This document shows positions 34,693 to 43,430 of a stretch of DNA of 64,000 bases, one piece after another. Numbering within the stretch: the stretch's first letter is position 1; each line of letters starts with the position of its first letter. Location of the stretch: the NCBI RefSeq assembly GCF_900996245.1, contig NZ_CAAJGK010000118.1:186001-250000 (forward strand), read 5' to 3'. A program made the translations under genes and the position numbers. The notes below the pieces were generated by a model. That model did no database searches. It worked only from the letters and a program-made list of their open reading frames with translations, and was not told where the DNA came from. The DNA is from Paraburkholderia sp. BCC1886. Its GTDB lineage: Bacteria; Pseudomonadota; Gammaproteobacteria; Burkholderiales; Burkholderiaceae.

Positions 34693-36057
34693 CTACATTG
34701 ATGAGTGAACCACGGGGCTTTCCGCAAGCTTGGCCACCCGCCCGGGCGCCGGACGCGCTGCACCGGACGTGCCGGTTTCGCGCAGAAACAGACTCAGGAT
34801 GATTGCAACGACGACCCCGGCGACCAGCGGCAGGAACGCCGTCTGAAATTCATGCAAGGTCAGGGGCAAGGCCTGGTTTGGCACCATCAGACGCGAGATG
34901 AAAGGCGAGACGATTCCCGTGGTCACGAAAACGAGAAAATTCATCACCCCCGCGGCCGTGCCTTTGACCTCGGACGGATTCACCTCTTTCATCATCGAGA
35001 ACGGAATCATTGCAGCACCGGATGCAATGCCGAGCAGCAAGGCCACTGAAAATCGCGGCATGACTCCCACCGGTATGTAGATCGCGCTCAGACCCGCGGC
35101 AAGCATGACCAGCGCACCCACGATCAGAACAGGCTTCCGGCGGCCGATCCTGTCCGAAATGTATCCGAGCAATGGGCAGCCGATCACCCAGCCGATCGGA
35201 ACCATGGAGGCGTCTGATGCAGCCGCGGCCATCGTCATCTTTTCGCCGCCGTGAAGAAACGAGGTTGCCCAGACCAATGCCCCAATGGTGGTCGGCAGAA
35301 ACAGCAAACCTCCAACGATACCGGCCAGCCAGCTCTGAACATTGCCGAACACGGTTCGAAAAGGCTTGATCACACTACCGACCGATAATGGCCCGTGGTG
35401 TGCCGGACTGTCGCCTTTTTCATGAGGCATGATGAACCACGTTGCAATGGCAAGCACGAAGCCAATGCACGCGAACACAATCCAGACGCTCTGCCAGCCC
35501 ACGTGGTAACTGCCAAGCGGATCGATGACCATATGGACCGGCTTGGAACCGAAAGCCGCACCCGCCATCCCCAGACACTGGGTGAAGCCGATGAACATCG
35601 CCAGCATGCGCGCCGGGAGATAGCGTGCAGCAACGTAGGACGAACCTATGAACGCGAATATCGCCCCAATGGCCTGCAGGACGAAGCCCACCATGCCAGC
35701 CAGTTCGCCACCCTGTGCGAATATCAGGCAACCTGCTCCGACCACGGCAATCCCGAACGGAATCGTCAGCCGCGGGCCGTACCGGTCGAGCAATACACCC
35801 GCGGCTAGCGCCATCAACGCATAGGCCACGTAGTAAGCCGAGATCATGGCGCCAATATGGTTGCCGCCCCATGCTGCGGTCAGCTCACTCTGCATGACAC
35901 CCGGCGCCGACCTCACCGCATACTGAAAAAAGTAAAAAACAGCGCACAAGAGCCATGCGATAAAAAACAGTAGCTCGAGGTTTTTAGGCGCTGCTTGATC
36001 AATGGACTGAGTCGCCATGCTGCTGACGGGTATCGCGGGTTCGGTGATCGTAGGCAT
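34693..36057 (-). CDS. MFS transporter linked to D-lactate dehydrogenase
   Basis: A 454-residue permease with 12 predicted membrane segments. The loop between segments 2 and 3 reads LLDRYGPRLTIP and that between 8 and 9 YISDRIGRRKPV, both standard MFS motifs. A hydrophilic N-terminal tail of about 25 residues and a C-terminal tail follow the cytoplasmic rule. Tight linkage to ldhA suggests transport of lactate or pyruvate, but no substrate residues can be assigned. A second in-frame ATG 13 codons in (36018) is possible. Confidence 0.85.
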   Translation of the reverse strand: MPTITEPAIPVSSMATQSIDQAAPKNLELLFFIAWLLCAVFYFFQYAVRSAPGVMQSELTAAWGGNHIGAMISAYYVAYALMALAAGVLLDRYGPRLTIPFGIAVVGAGCLIFAQGGELAGMVGFVLQAIGAIFAFIGSSYVAARYLPARMLAMFIGFTQCLGMAGAAFGSKPVHMVIDPLGSYHVGWQSVWIVFACIGFVLAIATWFIMPHEKGDSPAHHGPLSVGSVIKPFRTVFGNVQSWLAGIVGGLLFLPTTIGALVWATSFLHGGEKMTMAAAASDASMVPIGWVIGCPLLGYISDRIGRRKPVLIVGALVMLAAGLSAIYIPVGVMPRFSVALLLGIASGAAMIPFSMMKEVNPSEVKGTAAGVMNFLVFVTTGIVSPFISRLMVPNQALPLTLHEFQTAFLPLVAGVVVAIILSLFLRETGTSGAARPAPGRVAKLAESPVVHSSM

Positions 36058-36075
36058 AAAATGTCCGTCCTCAGA

Positions 36076-36258
36076 TTAAGAGCGCGTCTGATCGGGGCTG
36101 CGCTGTCTCACTCGTATCGGCATGAGTACCAGCGAGTTCTGACCGCATGGATCGGTGGATTGACTTTTGAGTTCGATAGTTCGGGCCCTTCTGGACAGCA
36201 TCCATCTAAGCAGTCCCGTGCAAACATGCATCGACTTCGTTGAATATGTGCGCTTCAT
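36076..36258 (-). CDS. Possible 60-aa basic peptide
   Basis: An open frame of 60 codons starts at ATG 36258 with a strong ribosome site AAGGGAG six bases upstream and ends 18 bases before the MFS start. It is rich in Arg/Lys (MKRTYSTKSMHV..., LSRRARTIELK) and shows no known domain. It could be a leader peptide for the MFS-ldhA unit. The length is also within chance for this GC content. The rest of the 304-base gap 36058-36361 shows nothing else. Confidence 0.3.
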   Translation of the reverse strand: MKRTYSTKSMHVCTGLLRWMLSRRARTIELKSQSTDPCGQNSLVLMPIRVRQRSPDQTRS

Positions 36259-36361
36259 CACAACTCCCTTCCGATCGTTTGAATCTTGCGTTAAAGGCGT
36301 ACGACGGATTGCCAGCATGCGGCCGAGCGGCAAGACAGGCCCACTCATCAGCCCATTCGAG

Positions 36362-37231
36362 CTACGCGGCGGTTTTTAGCGGCGTGACCGGCGCACCGGC
36401 AAGATCATTTCCGGCGATGGCAAGTGCCAGCGCCGGATTCAAGCTGTCGACCATCGAGGTCGGCATCAGAATCGTCGCTCCGCGTTCCTTAGTCGTTTCG
36501 TAGATGATGTTCATCGCGCGCAACTGAAGCGCACCGGGTTGTTCTGCATACACTCTTGCAGCCTCGACGAAGTTCGAGGCGATAGCAGCTTCGGCAGACC
36601 CCAGAATGACGCGCGCCTGCTTTTCGCGCTCGGCTTGTGCCTGGCGCGACATCGCGTCTTGCAAGGCGACCGGAATGGCCACATCGCGTATCTCTACCGA
36701 GCCTACGGCGATACCCCATGCCGCGGTCTTGCTGCCGATTTCGTCTCTGAGGTGAGCATCCGCGACGGTGCGATCGGACAGCAGTGTTGCCAGCATCGAG
36801 GAGCCGATCAGTTCGCGCAACGTAGTCTGGGCCACCCGGTCGATCGCCTGACGATAGTCGGTGATGGCGAGCGCAGCCTTTTGCGCGTCACTTACATGCC
36901 AGAAAATGATCGCGTCGACGTTGACCGGCACAGTGTCTTTCGTCAACGCCTGCTCTGCATTGAATGCAGTTGTCTGAATGCGCTCGTCGATAATGGCGAC
37001 CACGCTATCCAGAACGGGAATGATCATGAAGAAACCCGCACCTCTTACGCTCTGCAATTTTCCGACGCGCAAGATCACAAATTTTTCCCACACGTTCGCC
37101 ACTTTGACGGACATAAAAAAGAGCAAACCAATGATAACCAGCGGCAACCCGAAATAGACATTGACCAGGGCGCCAGTCGCTACCCCGGCGAGCACAAAAA
37201 CTGCGGAAATCAGAAACGTGATTGGATTCAT
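36362..37231 (-). CDS. SPFH/stomatin family membrane protein (slipin)
   Basis: A 289-residue slipin. Two hydrophobic segments at the N-terminus (about 4-24 and 27-42) anchor it in the inner membrane. They are followed by the SPFH/PHB domain (about 45-215), with the stomatin blocks RVGKLQSVRGAGFFMIIPVLD and VNVDAIIFWHV, and a coiled-coil segment AMSRQAQAEREKQARVI. Start ATG 37231 follows AAGAAGAG; longer frames cross the island element. Slipins organise membrane microdomains and are often paired with an NfeD protease-like partner, which is absent here. It is the first gene after element copy 3. Confidence 0.9.
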   Translation of the reverse strand: MNPITFLISAVFVLAGVATGALVNVYFGLPLVIIGLLFFMSVKVANVWEKFVILRVGKLQSVRGAGFFMIIPVLDSVVAIIDERIQTTAFNAEQALTKDTVPVNVDAIIFWHVSDAQKAALAITDYRQAIDRVAQTTLRELIGSSMLATLLSDRTVADAHLRDEIGSKTAAWGIAVGSVEIRDVAIPVALQDAMSRQAQAEREKQARVILGSAEAAIASNFVEAARVYAEQPGALQLRAMNIIYETTKERGATILMPTSMVDSLNPALALAIAGNDLAGAPVTPLKTAA

Positions 37232-37361
37232 GGCACTCTTCTTCGAAACAGATAGCGTGTCCAGATGAACATGCTTGCCGGATGCATCGCGCGTCGAGCA
37301 CGTCGAATCAGTCGATCCGGCCATCGCAGCAGCCCGATAATAAAGATGCGCAGACCATGCC

Positions 37362-37382
37362 GGTAGCCTCGGAAACTACTCA
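37362..37382 (+). promoter_or_regulatory. Repeated island element, copy 3
   Basis: GGTAGCC followed by TCGGAAACTACTCA in the gap between the Crp/Fnr gene and the slipin gene, both leftward. It lies about 130 bases before the slipin start but in the opposite orientation to it. Confidence 0.75.
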
Positions 37383-37472
37383 TCCCGTGGCGCTCACCAG
37401 AGCCGGATTCGCCGGCGTGACGCTTGCAGGCACGGCCGGGTACTCTCCCCGTCCAATGGCCTAGCGAGTTGT

Positions 37473-38192
37473 TCAACGCGCCTTCACATCCGGCAACAGT
37501 CGATCGAACTCGCGCTTTACAACGCCATAACATTCGCACACGCGTTGCTCCAGCGCCGGCCGGTCAAGCACTTCGATATGGCCGTGGCTGTAGCGAATCA
37601 GCCCTGCTTCCTGAAGTCGCATCGCCGCCTCCGTGACGCCTGCCCGCCTCACACCGAGCATGTTGGCAATCAGTTCCTGAGTCATTTTCAACTCGTTTGA
37701 CGGAAGACGATCCATGCTGAGCAACAACCAGCGGCATAGTTGCTGATCGATCGAATGGTGGCGATTGCAAACTGCCGTCTGGGCCATCTGCGTGATCAAT
37801 GCCTGGGTATAGCGAAGGAACAGGCGTTGCATGGGTCCTGCCCGACCAAACTCGTCTTTCAGGACTCGCGCATCCAGCCGATACGCCCAACCCGCGCTTT
37901 GCACGACCGCTCGGCTAGGCGTAGTTTCGCCGCCCATGAACAGTGCAATGCCGACGAGGCCTTCGTTGCCGACAATCGAAATCTCGGCGGACGCGCCGTC
38001 CTCCATGACGTAAAGCAAGGACACGATCGAGGTGGTCGGAAAGTAGGCGCGGCTCAACTGTTGCCCGGACTCGTAAACAACCCGTCCCAACGGCATGTCG
38101 ACCAGTACGAGATGCGCGCTCACGCGTGCCCATTCCGCTTCAGGCAGCGCCGCGAGCAAGTGGTTACTGCGAGGATCATGTCCATCGATCAT
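37473..38192 (-). CDS. Crp/Fnr family transcriptional regulator
   Basis: A 239-residue regulator with a cyclic-nucleotide-type sensor domain (about 15-125, with ISIVGNEGLVGIALFMGG) and a winged helix-turn-helix (about 150-215, with MTQELIANMLGVRRAGVTEAA). The four cysteines that hold the iron-sulfur cluster in Fnr are missing, so it is not a direct oxygen sensor of the Fnr kind. The recognition helix (GVRRAGVTEA) differs from the Fnr and Crp consensus, so its target is not the standard TTGAT-N4-ATCAA box. It sits inside the island next to an island element and is a candidate for the protein binding those repeats. Confidence 0.9.
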   Translation of the reverse strand: MIDGHDPRSNHLLAALPEAEWARVSAHLVLVDMPLGRVVYESGQQLSRAYFPTTSIVSLLYVMEDGASAEISIVGNEGLVGIALFMGGETTPSRAVVQSAGWAYRLDARVLKDEFGRAGPMQRLFLRYTQALITQMAQTAVCNRHHSIDQQLCRWLLLSMDRLPSNELKMTQELIANMLGVRRAGVTEAAMRLQEAGLIRYSHGHIEVLDRPALEQRVCECYGVVKREFDRLLPDVKAR

Positions 38193-38291
38193 TTGCGCCT
38201 TCCCGAATCGTTTGCGGTCCTCGCCGCCTTCGCGGAATCTCCGACGACGCGCTCGACATCCACCGGACCTTCTGGATTGACTGCGTGGGTG

Positions 38292-38573
38292 TCAGCTATG
38301 CGCAAAAAAGTCTCCCAGTATCTCTTCACGCTCAGCGGAATCGGAAAGAAAGAACTCTCTTCTGGCTTCGTCAACCACCTTTCGAACGTATCCGCCATAC
38401 CCCGTGCCGCCAAACTCCTCCATGTCCCAATTGCGTGCATGCGTATCGAGCGAATGAGGTTTGGGCATCGGAACGGCAACTTCAGCCAGTCCCGTCAGTT
38501 TGGTCGGGCTTGGCTTCAGGCGCTGCTGAACCTGCTGCCGGATCTGTTCGCGGCTAAGGAATTTCTTCGACAT
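38292..38573 (-). CDS. Hypothetical protein, 93 aa
   Basis: A 93-residue soluble protein starting MSKKFLSREQIRQQV with GGAG a few bases upstream. It is strongly charged, with a central glycine-rich segment FGGTGYGGYVRKVVDEARR and an acidic tail ending GDFFAHS. I recognise no family and see no signal peptide or membrane segment. It lies upstream of the Crp/Fnr gene in the same direction, 99 bases apart. A longer frame to 38651 is less likely. Codon usage matches the neighbours, so I take it as real. Confidence 0.65.
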   Translation of the reverse strand: MSKKFLSREQIRQQVQQRLKPSPTKLTGLAEVAVPMPKPHSLDTHARNWDMEEFGGTGYGGYVRKVVDEARREFFLSDSAEREEILGDFFAHS

Positions 38574-38919
38574 GATGGGGCTCCGGACGGGCAAACGTCC
38601 GCTGAATGCGAACGTAAAATAAACGGCCCAGGAAAAAGGTTCTGCAGACACTGCTGCCGCTTCCGCATTAACGAACCTGAACAGCTCGCCGAACCGCTCG
38701 TCTGGCTCGTTGTCGAAGAGCGGGATCGCGCCGCGCTTGCGAACCGACGTGCATTCATCATAGTGCCGGGCCGCATGCCGGGGCAGCGTCGGAAACTACT
38801 CAAATCGACTTAACCAGGAGGTGGCAGGAGCGGTGTTTAGCACCGGGTCATGAAAGGAAACTCGTGTACTATCGAGACGATGTCTTCCCCGTGAAGGCAA
38901 CCCTCCAAGGCAATCCCCC
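38574..38919. other. Divergent intergenic region with island element
   Basis: About 345 bases between the 93-aa protein gene (leftward) and the giant hybrid kinase gene (rightward). It carries island element copy 4 at 38782-38802 and, 25-40 bases further on, a short inverted repeat CGGTG-N5-CACCG. No coding frame is convincing. Confidence 0.55.
38782..38802 (+). promoter_or_regulatory. Repeated island element, copy 4
   Basis: GGCAGCG followed by TCGGAAACTACTCA, 118 bases before the hybrid kinase start and in the same direction. Confidence 0.75.
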
Positions 38920-41900
38920 ATGCCTGACCGTCTTCCCCATCGCCCTGACAAGTTGCCCGCGGGTGCGAGTGACCGGGGCTTTCCCAGCAGCGTTCCAACG
39001 CCGGGAATCGAGGACTTTCCCGTCGTCGGAATAGGTGCATCTGCGGGCGGTCTGGACGCCTGCAGGAAGTTGCTCGGCGCACTCCCCGTCAATCCAGGCA
39101 TGGCGTTTGTCCTTATTCAGCATCTCGACCCGACTCACAAAAGCATGATGGTCGACCTGTTAGGCGACCATGCGTCTGTCAACGTGCTGCAGGCGGAAGA
39201 CGGCATGCGGATCGAGCGCGACTATTTGTATGTCATTCCGCCAGGCGTATCGCTTTCAGTCCGCAACGGCACGCTTCGACTATCGAAGCCGCTGGCTCGC
39301 CATGGTGCCCGCCTGCCGTTCGATTTTCTCCTGCGCTCGATGGCTGACGAATATGGAGCGCGCGCCATCTGCGTGATTCTTTCGGGCATGGGGGCCGACG
39401 GCAGCGTCGGACTGAAAGCCGTCAGGGAAGCGGGGGGTCTCGTGATTGCCCAGGACCCTGCAGAAGCAGCCTACGATTCCATGCCGCGAAGCGCGATCGC
39501 CACGGGTGCGGTGGACCTCGTCCTTACCGCAAAGGCGATACCGGCTGCACTAGCCGAGTTCCAGCGCCGCATGGCGTTACCTGCTAACGGTGCGGCCAAC
39601 GTGGAAGATGCCACGCCGACGGAATTATCTAAGATCGTCGACTTGCTGCGCGTCAAAACCAGTCACGATTTCACGTTCTACAAGCCTGGCACCCTGTTGC
39701 GCAGAATCAGGAGGCGCATGGCGCTGGTAGCGCTCGACACTGGCGAAATCGGCCAATATCTCGAGGTTCTGCAGGGCGACAGCAAGGAAGTGGACCGGCT
39801 GGCGGCGGACCTGCTTATCAATGTGACCCGCTTCTTTCGCGATAACTCGGTATTCGAGTTTCTCGAGAAAACTACCGTCCCTGAACTGGTTCAAAACCGT
39901 GCGGCCGGTCAGGCCTTGCGCATCTGGGTGGCCGGTTGCAGCAGCGGTGAAGAAGTCTATTCATTGGCAATGGTCTTTCGCGAGCAGATCGTTCTGTCCG
40001 GCATCGATATCAAGCTGCAGGTGTTTGCATCCGACATCGACCCCGAGGCCGTTGCACGGGCGCGCGAAGGCCTTTACGCGAAGAGCATCGAGGCCGACGT
40101 GTCTCCCACGCGACTGGCGCGTTTCTTTTCGAAGGAGGAACAGCAATACCGGGTTCTACCTGAACTGCGCTCAGTCGTGGTATTCACGGTCCAGGACGTG
40201 CTGGCCGATCCGCCTTTCTCGCGTCTCGATCTTGTTTCATGTCGCAATCTGCTGATCTACCTCATGCCCGAGGCACAGGCGAAAGTCATATCGCTGTTTC
40301 ATTTCGCATTGCGTGAGGGAGGCATCCTGCTTCTGGGCAGCGCCGAGACCTCCGGCGACACCGGTGGTCGTTTCGAACTCGTTTCAAAAGCCGAGCGGGT
40401 GTACAGGCATATCGGTCACTCGCGGCCAGGAGATCTTGGCTTCCAGGCCAGCACCGGCGAACTTTCCCGCCTTCCACTGCGCGAAGGACAAGTCGCGCGT
40501 GTTCGCACGCGCCATGCGGCGATGGCCGATCTGTGCCGGCAACTCGTGATCGATGCCTATGCACCGGCAGCGGTGCTGATCGACCGGAATCGTGAGTGCC
40601 TGTACTTTCTGGGGACCACAGACCGGTATCTCCACGTGCCACGCGGCGCACCCACGCGCGACCTGCTGTCCATGATGCCCGAAGATATGCGCACCAGACT
40701 GAGACTGGCCATCGAACAGGCCAGCCGGGAGGGTACCCGGGTCGTCGTCAATGGTGGCCGGGAATTGCGCGCTGGCAATCAGGTTTCGTTCAGCATCGAC
40801 GTGCTCCCGGTATCGAACGAAGGCGAAGCGCTATTCCTGATCTGCTTTGTCGACCTGCCTGAACACGCGCGATCACATCCCGACCCAGTCCCTCTGGCAG
40901 ACATTTCCCGGGTCGCCGAACTGGGACGCGAGCTGGCGACGACGCGCGATGAGCTGCAACGCGCCATCCATAGTCTCGAACTCGCCGGTGAAGAACAGAA
41001 GACGATCAGCGAAGAAGCGCTGTCGGTCAATGAGGAATATCAGTCGACCAATGAAGAGTTGGTCACCTCGAAAGAAGAGTTGCAGTCGCTTAACGAAGAG
41101 CTCACCGCACTGAATGGTCAGTTGCAGGAGACGCTGGAGCGGCAACGGACAACCTATAACGATCTGCAGAACGTTCTCTACAGTACGGATATAGCGACGC
41201 TCTTTCTGGATACGGATCTCAACATCCGCTTCTTCACTCCCGCGACGAAACTGGTGTTCAGCGTGATTCCCGGCGATGTCGGCCGCCCCCTCGCGGACCT
41301 GCGCTCGCTTGCGGCCGACGCCGATCTGCTCACGGATGCCCAGACCGTATTACATACCGGCACTCCGATCGAACGGGAGATCGAAGCACGATGCGGCCAG
41401 TGGCTACTCCGCCGAATCATGCCCTACCATACCAACGACAACGGCATCGAAGGCGTGGTCATCACGTTCACCGACATCACGGACAGAAAGCAGAATACGA
41501 AAGCGCTCGAAGCGGCTCGCCAGCAAGCCGACTTCGCCAACCTGGCCAAGTCCCGGTTTCTGGCGGCTGCCAGCCACGATCTGCGGCAACCGCTGCAGAC
41601 GCTGACGTTACTTCATTCCTTGCTGGTGAAACACGTGGAAGGCGATATGGCCGGGAAAATCGTCGCCCGCTTCGAGCAGACGCTGGATGCGATGTCCGGC
41701 ATGCTGAACACATTGCTCGACATCAACCAGATCGAGGCTGGGACGGTCCGCGCCGAAATTTCCAGCTTTCGGATCGATACGCTGTTTGATCGCCTGAGAG
41801 ACGAGTTTGCTTACCACGCGCAGGCCCAGGGAGTGCGCCTGCGCGTGGCGCCCTGCCATCTGATGATTCGAAGCGACCCGCATCTGCTGGACCAGATCAT

Positions 41901-43347
41901 TCGGAACCTCCTTTCGAATGCACTGAAATACACACCGCAAGGTAAAGTGCTACTCGGCTGCCGCATCCGCAAAGGTGTGGTCAGGATAGAGGTATGGGAC
42001 ACCGGAATTGGCATTCCCGCTACTGAACTCAAATCGATCTTCGACGAATACCATCAGCTCAACAACAGTGCGCGCGAGCGTCGACTTGGCCTCGGGCTCG
42101 GATTGTCCATCTCCCAGCGCCTCGCGCGCTTGCTGAAGCACCGGATCCGGGTACGTTCCGAGCCAGGCAAGGGTTCGGTGTTCAGCCTCGACGTCGGAGG
42201 CGCCGTCGAGCAAACTCGAGTCGACACCAGTCTGCAACCGGCAAGGCTCAACGATGAGAGCGTCGGCGCCGCCCACAAAACGGGCGCCATTCTGGTCATC
42301 GAGGACGATCCTGAAGTACGCAGCCTGCTGGAACTCATTCTGACCGACGAAGGCCACCGTGCGGCCGCCGCGCGGGATGGAACCGCGGCGCTCGAATGGG
42401 TGACGCGCGATACGTTCCGGCCGGACCTGATCCTCGCGGACTACAACCTGCCGAACGGAATGAACGGACTGGAGGTCGCCGCGAAATTAAGGGAGACGCT
42501 GCGCCGCCAGATTCCGACCATTATCCTGACGGGCGATATATCGACAGTGACGCTCGAGGCGATCGCGCTCAAGCAGTGCGTTCAACTCAACAAGCCGGTC
42601 CAGGTCAATACGCTCTCACAGATTATTCAGCGTCTGTTGCCGGAAGTGCCGCCGGCCGCCCTGCCGCATCACGCCAACGTGCTCGAGAACGGCAGCCAGG
42701 AACCGGTCGTGTACGTGGTGGACGACGATTCGGTCGTACGTGATGCGATCCGGGCGGTACTCGAGGAGGACGGCCAGACCGTCGAAACCTATCCGACATG
42801 TGAAGCCTTTCTCTCCACCTATCATTCCGGGCGAGAGGCTTGTCTGCTGGTAGACGGTTACCTGCCGGGCATGAGTGGACTTGAATTGCTGGAACACATC
42901 CGCGAAACCAGGCGGCCACTGCCGGCAATCATGATCACGGGGCACAGCGATGTTTCAATGGTGGTGCGCGCCATGAAAGCCGGCGCTGCCGATTTCATCG
43001 AGAAGCCCATCGGGCGCACCGACCTGCTCGAGGGCATCAGGCGCGCGGTTGAACAATCCCGCGACTCCAACAAACTGTTCGCATGGCGTGAGACGGCAGC
43101 GCAACAGGTCGCCACGCTCACGCCGCGTCAGCACGAGATCATGGAACGGGTGCTAGCTGGCCAACCCAGCAAGATCATCGCGTCGGACCTTTCGATCAGC
43201 CAACGCACGGTTGAAAACCACCGTGCCGCGATCATGACGAAAACAGGCGCCGGATCCCTTCCTGCGTTGGCCCGCATGGCACTGGCAGCGGCCTCGTACG
43301 GGGCCGAGCCGTCTGCCGCTTCCGACGAATCCGCCACGACGGCCTGA
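38920..43347 (+). CDS. Giant CheB-CheR-PAS-histidine kinase-REC-REC-LuxR fusion
   Basis: A 1475-residue soluble protein. Order of domains: CheB methylesterase (about 33-210; Ser41 in GASAGG, His in IQHLDP, Asp in SGMGADG all kept), CheR methyltransferase (about 235-500; WVAGCSSGEEVYS, FASDID, CRNLLIYL), PAS-like segment (540-650), heptad coiled coil rich in NEE (665-748), second PAS (750-855), histidine kinase (His886 in SHDLRQ; ATPase with NLLSNALKYTP and GLGLGLS), receiver 1 (about 1120-1240, IEDD/ADYNLP), receiver 2 (about 1264-1380, VDDDS/LVDGYLPG) and a LuxR helix-turn-helix (about 1400-1460). The last two modules equal a FixJ/NarL-type response regulator, so sensor and DNA-binding output are one chain. 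It follows island element copy 4 and is a strong candidate regulator of the island. Confidence 0.9.
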   Translation: MPDRLPHRPDKLPAGASDRGFPSSVPTPGIEDFPVVGIGASAGGLDACRKLLGALPVNPGMAFVLIQHLDPTHKSMMVDLLGDHASVNVLQAEDGMRIERDYLYVIPPGVSLSVRNGTLRLSKPLARHGARLPFDFLLRSMADEYGARAICVILSGMGADGSVGLKAVREAGGLVIAQDPAEAAYDSMPRSAIATGAVDLVLTAKAIPAALAEFQRRMALPANGAANVEDATPTELSKIVDLLRVKTSHDFTFYKPGTLLRRIRRRMALVALDTGEIGQYLEVLQGDSKEVDRLAADLLINVTRFFRDNSVFEFLEKTTVPELVQNRAAGQALRIWVAGCSSGEEVYSLAMVFREQIVLSGIDIKLQVFASDIDPEAVARAREGLYAKSIEADVSPTRLARFFSKEEQQYRVLPELRSVVVFTVQDVLADPPFSRLDLVSCRNLLIYLMPEAQAKVISLFHFALREGGILLLGSAETSGDTGGRFELVSKAERVYRHIGHSRPGDLGFQASTGELSRLPLREGQVARVRTRHAAMADLCRQLVIDAYAPAAVLIDRNRECLYFLGTTDRYLHVPRGAPTRDLLSMMPEDMRTRLRLAIEQASREGTRVVVNGGRELRAGNQVSFSIDVLPVSNEGEALFLICFVDLPEHARSHPDPVPLADISRVAELGRELATTRDELQRAIHSLELAGEEQKTISEEALSVNEEYQSTNEELVTSKEELQSLNEELTALNGQLQETLERQRTTYNDLQNVLYSTDIATLFLDTDLNIRFFTPATKLVFSVIPGDVGRPLADLRSLAADADLLTDAQTVLHTGTPIEREIEARCGQWLLRRIMPYHTNDNGIEGVVITFTDITDRKQNTKALEAARQQADFANLAKSRFLAAASHDLRQPLQTLTLLHSLLVKHVEGDMAGKIVARFEQTLDAMSGMLNTLLDINQIEAGTVRAEISSFRIDTLFDRLRDEFAYHAQAQGVRLRVAPCHLMIRSDPHLLDQIIRNLLSNALKYTPQGKVLLGCRIRKGVVRIEVWDTGIGIPATELKSIFDEYHQLNNSARERRLGLGLGLSISQRLARLLKHRIRVRSEPGKGSVFSLDVGGAVEQTRVDTSLQPARLNDESVGAAHKTGAILVIEDDPEVRSLLELILTDEGHRAAAARDGTAALEWVTRDTFRPDLILADYNLPNGMNGLEVAAKLRETLRRQIPTIILTGDISTVTLEAIALKQCVQLNKPVQVNTLSQIIQRLLPEVPPAALPHHANVLENGSQEPVVYVVDDDSVVRDAIRAVLEEDGQTVETYPTCEAFLSTYHSGREACLLVDGYLPGMSGLELLEHIRETRRPLPAIMITGHSDVSMVVRAMKAGAADFIEKPIGRTDLLEGIRRAVEQSRDSNKLFAWRETAAQQVATLTPRQHEIMERVLAGQPSKIIASDLSISQRTVENHRAAIMTKTGAGSLPALARMALAAASYGAEPSAASDESATTA

Positions 43348-43430
43348 TCGCCCCGAGTAAAGCGTCTGGGCGTTCTGTCTCATGCGTCTATCTCGAGGCG
43401 CCAACCAGAATTAGCGACGCGACCGACAGG

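Noticed and set aside
35990..36003. TTGATCAA resembling half of an Fnr box
   Set aside because: It lies inside the MFS coding sequence and lacks the 4-base spacer between half-sites.
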